NCBI GenBank assembly: GCA_030549175.1
Contig: JAUKUA010000007.1
Coordinates: 1 to 64,000 of the forward strand
Length of the DNA: 64,000 bases
Direction: 5' to 3'
DNA from: Lasiosphaeris hirsuta
Lineage: Eukaryota > Ascomycota > Sordariomycetes > Sordariales > Lasiosphaeriaceae
Numbering within the stretch: the stretch's first letter is position 1; the number at the start of each line of letters is the position of its first letter. Made by a program: the position numbers and the translations under genes. The notes beneath the pieces are model-generated. The model ran no database searches. It was not told the DNA's origin and saw nothing but the letters and a program-made list of their open reading frames with translations. This document shows, piece after piece, positions 46,787 to 58,334 of the stretch.

Positions 46787-48773
46787 TTAGATCCATTCCT
46801 CCCATTTTCCACCAGCTCTGGCAAAGGCTGCTGCGGTCAGGGTCGGGTTGCAGGCGTTCTGGGTGGTAACAATTCCGCAGCCTCCCAGCACCAAGTTCTT
46901 GTGACCGTGAACCACTCCGTGCTTGTCCACAATGCAGTCATCCTTACTATTCCCCGCTCGGTGTGTGCCGTATATATGTAGCGCTGATCCGGGGGCGAGG
47001 TATCTCGGCTCTGCCCTACGCATAGTTGCCCTTGGTCAATAACGCCCCTCACCTCTCAACTTCGAACTGGGGGTTGGATCTGAAACTTACTCGGTAAATC
47101 ATTTCGTCGCATCTTTCCGCGTCCTCATCGTTGATTTTAAGGCAAACTCAATGTCGGTTACGGAATTACTGTCCACTCACAACATCTTGCTTTCGAGACT
47201 CGGCCAGAACATACCTGCGGCATTCCGTACCCATTCTGATACTTGTAGAGAAGCTGATACAATTTTGTCTCTCAGGCTTGACGTAGCCAAACCACCGAAA
47301 ATCCACAACAAGTCGCTAGTCAATCTGGCCCAGTACTTTGCCGTAGCCGAATAAGTCCTGGTGGACCTAGCCGTGCCATAGATATTCCTTTAACAAAGGA
47401 TAGTAGCAATGTGGATCCAGGTCGCCACGGGGGATGGTCACCGGGTCTAAAGGATCATTTCCTCTGGTGCTCCGCTACTTCATCACGCCACCACTCCGAG
47501 CCGTAAGGGTTCTCCCCGACCAACTTGACTAGGTCGCGCTTGAAGAGGATGCCGCCCTTAGCATACATAGTCACTTGCAATGCGGAGACAAAAGGGGCAG
47601 TCATTCAACATACCAGCGCTGGGAGCTTGGCCTCGTGGAAACCTGAATTGGAGAGAATACCTGGCGTTAGAACGGCGTTGGTGCAAATGATATATTTGTG
47701 GACGAAGATGCGGTGACGTTTGCCGATCATGAGATTCTTCACAAGAATGTATATGCAATGGGGCCAAACGAACCTGGGTCGCACTCGAGCTCCACGCATT
47801 GGGTGCTGGGACAAAGCTCAAAACCACTGCCACTGGTCCCCGAATTATTTGTAGGGCTTGCGAGGCCGTCCAGTATGGTGGCGGGACAACCCCACTGAAT
47901 ATATTCCTTGTTTTCCTGGCTATACTTGTAGGATAGAGGCATATGGAGAAGTGGGCGACCCAGCGACGGGGGGTTATGGTTCAGAGTGCGGATTAGCAAC
48001 TGTTGGAGAATCGACTTATTGAACGCTTAGCTGTTAGTTCCAAAGAGTGACGATGGCCGGAAACTGCCTCGGTGTGCAGCGTGTCCAATTAGTTCCCATT
48101 CCGCAAACAATCCGGTTCTCTTCTGCCTTTTGGTCCGGGTTTTGACTACCGCTGATAAACGCTTGCCCCTGGTGCTTGCTCTAGAGTGCATCTTGTATTA
48201 GTATCATGCCATGGGAGACGGGATACCGTAAGGGTTGTTATATACTCTGACTGCGGTTCCATATGGATTCTCGTGGCATTGCCCACTGGAATTGAGAAGG
48301 GTTGAAGTTGTCTCTGTTAAAGCTTAGCATGACGCGCTGGGTCAGATCCTTAGACCTTCTTTGGCGAGTAGCAGGAAAGACCAACCTTGACGACACTACA
48401 TACCGATATCATTAGCATGCTGCCTCTTCCCAATTACAGCATCCGCGCGTCGGTAAGAACTAACTTGGTACATGAGCTCACGTCTCTCTGAGCCACGATG
48501 CTATTCTGCTTATGATCGCTAGCTGGGAGGGTGTTCCTATTCTCAACGTCAGCACCAGCAGACACTGATTTCGGCGGGGTAAGCCAATCGCGGTCCAACG
48601 TCAAACATCAAGACTTTCAGCTTCTTGCCGGAGTTAATAAGCTCCGGCGCTGTTTCCACGCCGATCGGGCTGGAGCTGACAATAAAAGCAGTCCACTTTT
48701 TCGAAGGGTTCTTTCTCGGGTCCTTTAGGACCGGCTGACCTTGCCGAAGTCGAGCGCTCGACAAGGGGCTCAA
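46787..48773 (-). pseudogene. Pyranose-2-oxidase-like (GMC oxidoreductase) gene, decayed
   Basis: Family pieces occur in order over 2 kb on the minus strand but in different frames. About 48690-48590: AFIVSSSPIGVETAPEL then KVLMFDVGPR, the N-terminal FAD strand, with the G-x-G-x-x-G first and second Gly changed to Ser (GGC to AGC). About 47960-47760: a central segment with IQWGCPATILDGLA. About 47740-47620: RIFVHKYIICTNAVLTPGIL. About 47530-47470: KRDLVKLVGENPYGSEWW. About 47300: VVDFRWFGYVKPE. 46787-47023: SALHIYGTHRAG, LVLGGCGIV and NPTLTAAAFA, carrying the catalytic His and Asn of the GMC C-terminal domain. Stops and frame changes separate them. The intact enzyme would be a secreted or vesicular sugar oxidase producing hydrogen peroxide. 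Gly-to-Ser changes are transitions, consistent with RIP. Confidence 0.8.
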
Positions 48774-50599
48774 AAGAGGACATTCTCACTGAGGGGGTAG
48801 AGTTGCTGAGCGGAAAACGGAGAACGGATAATAAGGATCCAATATAGGTACAAAGTAAAGTTACGCGCTGGAGCCTCATGGTATCGGGGGGGCATGGTCA
48901 ATGGGCCACTCTAATTACCTACCTTACCTATGTAAGTATGGTAATCTAACTTGAACTGTGACCATTAAACTGACATCTCTGACACCCCTGACACTTGTCA
49001 AGTATGCAGACGCCGCGCTCGTTCGGGACTCAATCCAAAGTGAGCCTCCAAGACGAGGCGGGCTTCATGTTACCTCGCACACGAACCGCGTAACTACCTA
49101 ATTTACCATTTCCTTACATCCATATTACACAGGTGGCTAGCACCCCCAACTCGTAGCCATACTGTTCCCCTAAAAGGCTTCGACTAAGGCTACCACGCTC
49201 GAGTAGACACCTAACAAACAGGTGGCCACGGCTCCCCAAAAGTACACAACATTCCGTGTTGAACTACGGTCGCTTCATAAACCCGCGCCAGAGCCGTCCA
49301 ACGGTTGTCTTGTTGACCGGGCAGGGATTAGCTCATGGACAGGATGGTGACCAAGACGGACAGGAGCAGCTGCAGAGTCTGGCAGATGTCGACGAGGTGG
49401 CGGGACGCGAGCCCGAACAGTCGAAAGAATAGATCGTCGTCGCTCCGCAGCGGGTAGTGGTCCGAGTCGAGGATTCAGCCCGAGTATGTCGAGAGGGCGC
49501 CAGAGACGGTGCAAAGCCAAGAGGTGGACGTCAAGATTCGACGAAATGCCCCCCCCCCCCCCCCCCCCCAATGAGTCAAATCCTCCAAAATGGTACGCAG
49601 AATTTTAAGTCAACACTCTGGAATCCACTGTGGGCTGTAGATAGCCGGCTATCCGTGGCAGTGGAGAAGGGCCCAAGTGTATCGGTGGTGATGAGGTAGA
49701 AGATACTGAGCTACCTGAAGTGCGTAGAACCTAACTGGTGCCCTCGAGCTCCAAATTCTCTCCTGTCTAGGTCGTGCCACTGCGTCATCGACGGTTGTCT
49801 CTTTTTTCTTTGGTACCCATATTGACCGTATCGATAACTTCTACACTTACATTCGTCTGTTGTACCCTGAGGATGCCGCGGTTCAACATGGTATTCCAGA
49901 GCTCCGTTACCTTTACGGCAACACGTTCGGTGGGCTGGGCCGTACAACTTGACATGCAGCAAAGAGGGGGCGGGCAGCCATTTGGGATCCTGAATACATG
50001 TGAAAAAGCCACTGGCTGTGCCGTTTCCTTGTCATGGGCAGCATTTACTTGTGCTAGGCAAGGAGGCATCATAATGCATCGACAGGGTTAAAAGAAGCTC
50101 TATATAAATAATCTACCTAGCCTGTATCCTGGTGTCCCGCCCTCTGTCCCATGTTACAATGGACTTGGGAATCTGTTAACCTCACTGAATGCCCCGTTTC
50201 ACCGTTTGCATCGCTGCCTTGTTTCACGGCTTCAGATCACTGCCTTGTTTGTTTCATAGGCCCGTCCCACGCCGGCTCAGCCCCCCAGCGCTGACCCATC
50301 AGAATCGGATGCGACACCTGACGGCTAATAAACCCCGGTTGGAAGCTGAACTGCGCACCCCGTGGCCAAGGGATAACCTGTTTTCCGCTTGCCGATCGAT
50401 GATCTAGCGTCGAATCGGATACCGTACCGATGCCGCAGCCACGACCTTTCTGCACTTCGGCCGGTCGGCACGCCACAGCCACACGCCGAGTACCACGGTC
50501 GCCAAAAATTCAAATATCACACCTTCCCTCACCCTGGTTGCTGGCAGTCCTGTTTGGATTCACCGATCTATTAAACTTGGCTACGACCTGGCAACAGCA
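48774..50599. other. Intergenic, with a 21-base C run
   Basis: No intact gene recognised. There is a homopolymer of 21 C at 49549-49569. On the minus strand the frame around 49440-49336 reads FFRLFGLASRHLVDICQ and ends in a stop; it looks protein-like but is too short to identify and may be the tail of a lost gene. The last ~400 bp are the promoter of the membrane-protein gene. Confidence 0.4.
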
Positions 50600-51954
50600 A
50601 TGGCGACCAACGGAACTGTCCAGGACCAAATGGTCGGCTGGGTCTCCGCTCCGTCTCAGCGAAGCACTTGGGACATCATCTGGACCTGTCTCTCCATCTT
50701 CTTGCTCTGCTCCTGGCGTGCCGTCCACCTGAATCTCCCCACGCCAGAGGAGAGCCTGGACGAGTGGAACGAGTTCCGGCTCGGAAGCTTCGGCATGGTG
50801 CCGTACTGGCCCAAGAAGCCGCTTTTGGTGAAGTGGAGGCGGAAAGTCGTGTGGATGGGCGTCATTTGCCTCGCGCCCGAGGCCGGAGTCGGCTTGGCCG
50901 TGAATCAATATCTCGCTGCTCGCGAAGCGCGCGATAAGGCCAACCGCGCCATGCCCGACGACAAGTTTACTATGGCGCATGCCTTCTATGCCAACATGGG
51001 TGGTATTACCATCCGCCGGGTTCAGCCACGGACTGCGCAGCTTGGGCCGGGGGTGGAGGAGAAATCGTCTTTCGAGGCGACGGACGTTGTTTCAGGTCTA
51101 GGTGGGCGGCTGACGGCCTTAATCAAGTATGTCAAGCAGCTGACGAAGGCATTGCAGATGGCCTGACAGACCCAGACCTTTTATCAACAATACAAGATGT
51201 CGACATCATGGATAAAAGTCACTCTGATGTCGTCACGAAGCTCTTAGCCATCCTCCAGTCGACCTGGCTTGTTTTCAACAGCATTACACGAGCGGCCCGC
51301 GGGCTTTCGATATCGCAACTTGAGCTGGCCACAATGGCCTTTATCATCTGCGCCCTGGTCATGTATGGGTTCTGGTGGCATAAGCCCTTTAATGTCGAGC
51401 GGAGGCACATCGTGGTAAAACTCGCCCGGGCGGGCGACAACCATGATGTAGCAGAGATCTGCGCGCTCAGCGGTCGTGTCCCAGATTTTGCGATAAAAAG
51501 AGACTTGGCTCATATGATAGTCCCACAGGCTGTCAGAGTCGAGAAGTCTAACGACTGGGCTGGGGACTTGGCTTTTGCTGCGACATATACAACTGGCCTT
51601 TTCTTTTCCGCTGTTCACCTGGCGGCTTGGAACTGGCGATTTCCCTCGCCGCTTATCCAGATTTTGTGGAGGTGGTTCGCGACTGCGGCCTTGGTCACGT
51701 CTCTGAGCCCATTATACATGGTCCCCCTCGTGATGCTGACGGCCGATGCGCGGGACCGGTGGGCAGGGTCATATTTCGGTTGGGATACCCCTGCGGAGAA
51801 TATCACAGCCGTGGCTTCCTTGTTCATGTTTGCCATTTACATCATTTCACGGCTGGCTGTGTTGGCCCTTACATTTTACTGTTTTAGATCTATGCCAGTA
51901 AGCACATATGAAGGGGTTGAGTGGACGGCATTTATACCGCATTTTGGTTCCTAA
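50600..51954 (+). CDS. Polytopic membrane protein, fungal family of unknown function
   Basis: Two exons are inferred. The first frame runs from ATG 50600 and the second from about 51158 to the stop at 51954. An intron 51096-51157 (62 bp, GT..AG, CTGAC branch-like sites) joins them in frame and gives DVVSDGLTDPDLLSTIQD across the junction; a donor at 51102 also works, so that end is uncertain. Total is about 430 residues. RSTWDIIWTCLSIFLLCSW, HLNLPTPEE and FTMAHAFYANMGG are patterns I associate with a widespread fungal hypothetical family. AFIICALVMYGFWWHKP and at least three later segments are membrane helices. Role unknown. Without splicing the first frame stops at 51166, so a missed intron and not damage is the simpler reading. 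Confidence 0.72.
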
Positions 51955-52095
51955 TATGGTAGTGTCGGGTGAGTCAATGGTAGTAGAGCTCGGGCAGGCA
52001 GCTGAGTTGCTTTGAGTGTGGGGATCTATACATTATATTGCTTTTCGAACGTCTAAGGGTAGTAACTCGGAAAAGTTAGAATTTCCTAGATCGAA

Positions 52096-52345
52096 TGGCC
52101 CGCCCACAGCCCGGATTTAAACCTAATAGAGCATGTGTGGGCGGCCTTAAAGCGGAATATGAAGAGGATGTTCCCTAACATATGGGAATTCAAAAAAAAA
52201 CGAGCTGGATATCGAAGAATTTACTAGATGTCTGCGTGTGGCATGGTGGGCTATCGACCAAGCCTATATTGACAGGCTGATTGACGGTATGCCAAAGCGG
52301 TTACGGGCGGTTAAGAAAGTCAGGGGGTGGTATACAAAATATTAA
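52096..52345 (+). pseudogene. Tc1/mariner-type transposase C-terminal relic
   Basis: The plus strand reads WPAHSPDLNLIEHVWAALKR, the third catalytic block of DDE transposases of the Tc1/mariner group (Glu of the DDE triad in IEHVW). After an A-run at 52192-52200 the frame shifts and continues ELDIEEFTRCLRVAWWAIDQ to a natural-looking C-terminus and TAA at 52343-52345. A plausible terminal repeat (tcggatacttttgaccccgc) follows at 52467-52486. The N-terminal two thirds of the transposase are missing. Confidence 0.78.
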
Positions 52346-54164
52346 AGCTCTAGTCGTGAGGAATCATCTAATATTATCAGTTTCCCAGCCAGATTTGCCT
52401 GTGTGATGATATAGGCCGATGAAAACGTGTGGCAATAACGTAGGAGTTTGGTAAAAGCGGGGTGCTCGGATACTTTTGACCCCGCACATTAGCAACTGCC
52501 TTTGGGCCACACCTAGATAGCTGTTGCAGGGCCAGGAAATCCTGGCCCGCAACACCACCAATCCATCACCACTTTCCATTGGTCTGTCTCGCCCACAGTA
52601 AAGCCTAAGCTCGGAAGAGAAGTTATCAAGATAGATCATTTTAGCCTGCGTTGCACTTGGAATTCAGTTATGCACAGCTACCGAATGTTCGTCGTAACCC
52701 TCTGCCGCATAAACGTGAACCAGGTGCCCGGCAAGTTGTCTAATTTAATCATGACTGTTCGATGTACTTTTTTTGGCTCTAGTCTGTTAGTGTGCCTTTT
52801 GCTTGCAGCCCACCGTAAATCCCCGTGGCTCGAGCCAACCCCTTAACATTCCGATAGTGCCAACCTGCAAAGTACCGCGATTGCCTTAATATTTCAATCT
52901 ACCTTACTGTTAGTACTAAAAATAGCCTTTTTTACTTGAATCTTCCACTAAACGAATCCAAATAACACCGGCCGCAGGCCGCCACATTCCCTGGTAGATA
53001 GAGCGCTCTGAACCTTGCAGAACAGACCCTGTCCAATAAAAAGCAACAACCTTCCTATATGTGTGCTCTCTTTGAAGGTCAGGCTCGCTACACCGGCGTT
53101 ATCCGGGATGGTGCCTTCCTTGGTGCCACCTGCTTCTGTTCTATTGTCTCAATCGTTGCCCGTTTCAGTTTGATTATCGTCATTATTCTCGAGTTTTAGT
53201 ACTTGTCAACTTGAACGCTTTATTAGAGGAGCATTCTGAGCCGAACCTCAAGCGAAAACGAGTCGGGGGGCAGCTGCAGGGTGACCCGTTGCAGAAGAAT
53301 CGGTGCTTGGGGCTGTGGAAGGCTAGATAGATAGCTAGCTATCTACCTATAACCCACTGTAGGAATCCATAGTGAGGATGGTAGTTTTGGCGTATTGGGA
53401 GTGGATCTTATGTAAAAGCGTGACAGTGTTCGACCCCCGGCTGCTCGGCCCTTCTCATGGGTCCTGTATATCCCCACATTCGATTACCAGAGCACCGGTC
53501 CAGCATAACTTAATGTCGGGTGGATGCTGCGCCACATTTGAGCATGGCTCTTGTTCTTAGGACATGGTAGAGGCTTTACTGCGCATTGGCAAGGAGTGAT
53601 CACTACCCCATTGTCCGAGAGCGATTCCGAGGTCCATCAGGTTACTGACATAAAAAAAAAACCTGGGAACTACAGGGCTATGGCTCCTTTTTCTTGGCAC
53701 CGACAAACCCTAAGGTAAAACAGTAAAAGTTCCAGCATCAGCTTTCTAGTGGTCCAGACCTCACACCCGTCACGTACTGAGCCTCTATGCCTTGCCTTTT
53801 CAACCTCGCCACTATATTGTCAAAGACCATATCCTCCAAATCAAGTTGGCATTTCTCAGGTTTCACATCCTGCAATATTCCGAGGCTCTGGTATTCAGGT
53901 AGCTAACTTCAGCCTCATCGGCGGCTCCGAATACCCTCATAAGCGAATATCTTGGTGAGAGCTTGTCTAGTGTCTCCGGAAGTTGCGAGGTAATCATCAC
54001 GAGATCCGAGTTGTAATTAAACAAGGGGTGCATTTCAGTGGCTGTGTGAGAGAGCCCGGAGCGGCCAATTATCTGTTGCGCGCTATGGACGACGGACGAT
54101 GCATCGTCATTCTTTAACTTGGACGGTGAATTGTAGCATGTATAAAGATGGTGTTGGAGGTGCC
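52346..54164. other. Intergenic, transposon tail then no gene
   Basis: Begins with the 3' flank of the transposase relic and its likely terminal inverted repeat near 52459-52487. The remainder shows nothing recognisable beyond an A-run at about 53653-53661 and a 'tagatagatagctagctatctac' quasi-palindrome at 53323-53346. Confidence 0.4.
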
Positions 54165-54295
54165 CCTCCCCACTGGGGAAGTTGCCCCTCCACTAGCGCC
54201 CACGGTAAGTCAGGCCACCATCTGTGCAGGATTTGCAGGGCCTTTTCCTTTTCTTTTCCACACACTATACACACATTATCCAGAATTTGGCTCCA
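54165..54295 (-). repeat. Second copy of the 15.1-kb MITE-like repeat
   Basis: Reverse complement matches 15121-15245 over about 125 bp with few differences and one deletion of roughly 13 bp. It lies about 200 bp upstream of the small secreted-protein relic. Confidence 0.7.
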
Positions 54296-54500
54296 GAATT
54301 TGGCTCCCTTGCGTGTGTATGTGGCACCCCCAATAGAAGGTAGAAACGCCCTCCCTTTCTGGTGAATAATCCCATCATCTCATCATCGTTCTCAGCTTCT
54401 CAGTCTCATCTCTAATAACCGCCACAGTACCAACACTTCCACAAGACACTTAATCTCTTCTCATCCAAGCTCAACAGTTCAACTACGTCCAACCGCTGCT

Positions 54501-54892
54501 ATGCATTTCACTACCCTCACCATCCTCTCCACCGCCCTCGCCATGGCACCCGCTGGCGTCTTTGGCTGGGCTCAGGCCGCCAACGGTCCTGCACCAGAAT
54601 GAACTCCAACATTGTGCTCACCTCGGGGGATTGTGCTTATTGGAAGGACGGTAATGGCAATATCGGCCATGGATGTAAGTGACGCCCAGTAAGTCCTGCG
54701 ACATGGTGCAACCAACTAACGTGTGTGAAAGGGATAACAAGGTTGCCTGCTGGCCCGGTTGCCCCGACCCCCTCTCGCCGTGCCAGTACGCCAATGAGGA
54801 AGGCGGCTGCGACTACGGCTATGCGGCTTGCCCGCAGAATATGGGCTGTGATGGCCGCGCCGGCGGAGCTGACTGCATTGGCACTGCTACCG
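54501..54892 (+). pseudogene. Small cysteine-rich secreted protein gene, frame-disrupted
   Basis: ATG 54501 opens a signal-peptide-like sequence (MHFTTLTILSTALAMAPAGV) that ends at TGA 54600-54602. One frame over, SCTRMNSNIVLTSGDCAYWK continues to a GTAAGT at 54675. After a likely intron ending near 54731, a cysteine-rich stretch (VACWPGCPDPLSPCQYANEE, then CDYGYAACPQNMGCDG) runs to a GTATGT at 54893. The first frame change lies near 54585-54590, and the splice phase across the intron also fails to close, so at least one lesion is real. The intact protein would have been a short secreted, disulfide-rich protein of the sort often called an effector candidate. No family could be named. Confidence 0.5.
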
Positions 54893-55823
54893 GTATGTTC
54901 TTGTCTTTGTCTGAGGGTTTTGTCGTATTCGACGACTAACGCGGATACTCGGTTGCGCTGCTGCTTGCCACTAAACGTCTTCTTTTGGCTTGAGGATATT
55001 ATGTATAGTTAGATATTGCTAGTTTTAGGTTTCCTTTTCGTGAAGACTACGTCAGGCTTGGGGGAGGAGGGGGGGGGGGCAAATTGCTTGGCTTGACTCT
55101 TGAGGCACTGGGATATAAGTACACACTAGAGTGTGAGGTTCAGATTACAGGATTGAAAAGCTTAGCAAAAAAAATCCCTAACAAGTTAGATTATAGAATT
55201 GGTGTTTTTCAGACTATAGCCCTACCCCCTCATGTCTCAACGTGTTTCGTTCTCCTCTCAAGTTGGCAAACAGGCTGCAGTTTTGGCTTTCCCTAGTCAT
55301 TCCTCGGCACTGCCATCAAGTTCAATTTGGCCCAAGTTGTGTGGCACCGATAAAAGTTCATGGCTGGCTGAGCCGTGTAGGGCTGAAGGCATCGGGCATA
55401 AGTCGATGCCGATTACCAGTTGATATTTGGATGTGATGAAACCCTGCACTTGTCACTGGCGCCAAAACGGGTAGTTCCAGGTCGATTCGCGGTCTGAGGC
55501 GTCCGGGCTGGGCCAATGGTACGATTTCGGGCATGATTGGAGGCGTTGCGGGCTGACCCAGCCCAATCCGCTTTGCAGCCGGCCGCCACGAAGGGGGGGG
55601 ACTGCTGTCAAAAAAGGGAACTATACAGTGGCCAGCTGATGCACGTCTTTATCAACAAGGCAGCGCCCAGGAAGATCAAGGAAGATAGAATACTATATGC
55701 ACTAACTACATATCGTTGTCCATGTCATATCCACTTTTAACCTTGCTCTCGTCTTTCGGGGCTAGCACTCACCTCCTAACAATTAGAAATTCATAGCAAG
55801 GTCAGTTACCTGAGGTATTCAAA
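54893..55823. other. Spacer, no gene
   Basis: Downstream of the small-protein relic and upstream of the laccase. It has G-rich runs near 55062-55080 and 55592-55602. No coding signal is recognised; the final ~150 bp are the laccase promoter region. Confidence 0.4.
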
Positions 55824-58334
55824 ATGCTGCTCACGGAGAGTGTCTGGACGGCGGTAGCCTACTTCTTTGGCTTTGGGGATATCTCGCCGCTGCAAAAGCC
55901 TCTCCAGAACCCCGAGTATATGCCACTCGAACCCCCAAGCAACCACGATGCCGCCCTTCGCCCTGGCCCTATCTTCACCCCCCCAGCGCTCCAGACGGGT
56001 CGAACTTCACATGCAACTACACGGCAATGAAGGGGTGGTCCCAGTGCTCGAACAGCACGAACCGGGACTGTTGGCTCGCCGACAACTTTGGCAACGAGTT
56101 CAACATCACCACCAACTATGAAGGAACCGTCACGTTGCCCGACGGTAGCTTGGCACCTCTGATGCCCACTGGCGTCCTGCGAAAGTATAACCTGACCGTC
56201 ACCAATGGCATCATCCCCGGAAACGAAACCGACGGCCTTGACTTTGATCTGGGCAAGTGGTTCAATGAGCAGTATCCCGGTCCATGGATCCAGGTATGTC
56301 CCCCCGGCCCCCGACCGACAGGGCGACGGACAATACTGACGTAGTTACCAAGGGTTGTTGGGGCGACACATTTCAAGTACTTGCTCACCAGCCGACCGTT
56401 CCTTTTCTAGTAGCGAGCCCTGACGCCCATGATGCAGATAAATATCACAAATAAGTTGCAAGGCAACGGCACCAGCATCCATTGGCATGGCATCCGTCAG
56501 TGGCTGACGATGCACATGGACGGCGTGAACGGCGTCACCCAGTGTCCAATTGCGCCCAACGATTACTTTGTCTACACCTTCAAGGCAACCCAATACGGTT
56601 CCTCGTGGTACCACTCGCACTACTCGATCCAATATGCCGACGGCTTGGTTGGCCCAATTGTCTGTCGGATTGTACTCGGCTGTTGCCAGCTCCGTCGCTA
56701 ATTCTGTGCCTTCAGACCATCCACGGGCCGTCCAGCCAGCCCTATGACATTGCCCCTGACAAGCCTTTGCTTCTCACGGATTGGGGTAAGTTCAACCGAG
56801 TTTATAGTAACACCGCAGTCTCCGAGACCGGACACCTAACCCTCCATCTCAGCTCACAACAGCGCGTTCGAAGTCGTCGCTGGCGCCGATATGCTACACC
56901 CGAGTATCTTGCTGAACGGCATCGGCAACGTCAATGCCTTTGGCGACGAGGTAGTGCCTCCCTCACAGATCCCAACCCCCTATACGCTCTACTTCGAGGC
57001 CATCGCGGGAACACCACTGAAATACCTTCTACGCGTCATCAACACATCCTTCCAGACGCCCTTTGTCTTCTCCATCGACAACCACATGCTGCACGTCGTC
57101 CAAGCCGACTTTGTGCCCATCAAGGGGTACTACACGAGCAATGTGCACATCGGCATCGGGCAGCGCTATCAGATCATCGTCGAGGCGCAGCCCGAGGCGC
57201 ACGGGTATGACGAGCTTCCCGCCGACGGCAACTACTGGATCCGCACCCACATCATCAATAATTGTCCCGACACACCGGCGCCAGACAACGACTACTATAT
57301 GCAGACGGGAATCTTGCGGTACGACAACACGAGCACCGCCACGCCGACCTCGCAACCCTGGCCTGATCTGGACCTGAACTGCACCGAGGAGCCCCTGGGA
57401 AACCTCGAGCCCAAGGTGCCCTGGACCGTGACGCACCCATCAAACAACGGCAGTCACGGCGAGAGCGAGGACATCTCATTCCGCCGCAAGCCCAACATCA
57501 CGGGCTTCCCCCTGGCCAAGTTCGCCCTGAACCCGACCACGATGCAGGACTGGACGCCGCTGCGCGTCGACTACGGCAACCCGACGTTCCTGAACCTGAA
57601 CAACACGGGCCCGTGGAACGCGAGCTCGATGGTGATTCTGGAAGACAACTTGAAGTCGTCCGACTACGTGAGCACGCCTTCCTCGGCGGCGACATGGTTT
57701 GGTTCTGACTTGACATAGATCTTTCTCGAAATCACATCGCTTCTCAGCACCCACCCGGTAAATCATACTAAATCACATCACCGCAGCATTCCCCATTTCT
57801 CAGTCGCTGACTTGGACTTACACACTCCTGTTATACAGATCCACCTCCACGGCCACGACTTTGCCATCATCTCAAAGACAGACCCAAACCACCCGAGCTC
57901 GTCCTTCTCCATTTCCGACGTATACAACCCTCCGCGCCGCGACGTCATCCTCGTGCCCGAGGGCGGGTCGGTGCTCATCGCCTTCCACGCCGACAACCCC
58001 GGCGCATGGCTCGTCCACTGCCATATCGGTAGGCACTTTTCACTGTGAAAGCAGAAGCTGGGCTGACAAGACACGTAGCTGCCCACGCCGCCATGGGCTT
58101 GGGGCTGCAGATCCTCGAGCGGCGTGCCGACGCACAGAAGATTGTAAGTCGATGAACTTCCTCGGTAGGATCTGGCTCTAACAGGCTCCATTACAGTGGC
58201 CGTCAAACGTGACTTCGCCGGCCCTACGGGAGGCGGAACGAGTGTGCCGCAGGTGGAATGATTGGCAGGCGAACTGTCAGAACTGGTGGCATGGCTGTGA
58301 CGGGGATATCTTTCAGAACGACTCGGGAGTGTGA
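55824..58334 (+). CDS. Laccase-type multicopper oxidase with a 2-bp frameshift near the N-terminus
   Basis: Nine exons: 55824-56293, 56353-56376, 56438-56659, 56716-56785, 56853-57667, 57719-57757, 57839-58028, 58079-58143 and 58197-58334, all with GT..AG introns of 50-81 bp. All four copper motifs are present: [23 protein letters not shown] (across an intron) and HCHIAAH (across an intron). The enzyme would oxidise phenols and reduce oxygen to water, normally outside the cell; a weak hydrophobic N-terminus could be a signal peptide. Within exon 1, GPIFTPPA is in one frame and the following [13 protein letters not shown] in another; a duplicated GC in GCGC at 55986-55989 accounts for the shift exactly. 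Total exon length (2033) is two more than a multiple of three, agreeing. Either a young null allele or a sequence error. Starting at ATG 56027 would avoid it but lose the N-terminal strand. Confidence 0.82.

Noticed and set aside
49275..49571. Minus-strand 98-codon frame starting in the C run
   Set aside because: Its first residues are poly-Gly from the homopolymer; the rest is Arg/Pro/Leu-rich without motifs. Another frame in the same stretch looks more protein-like but is too short to call.
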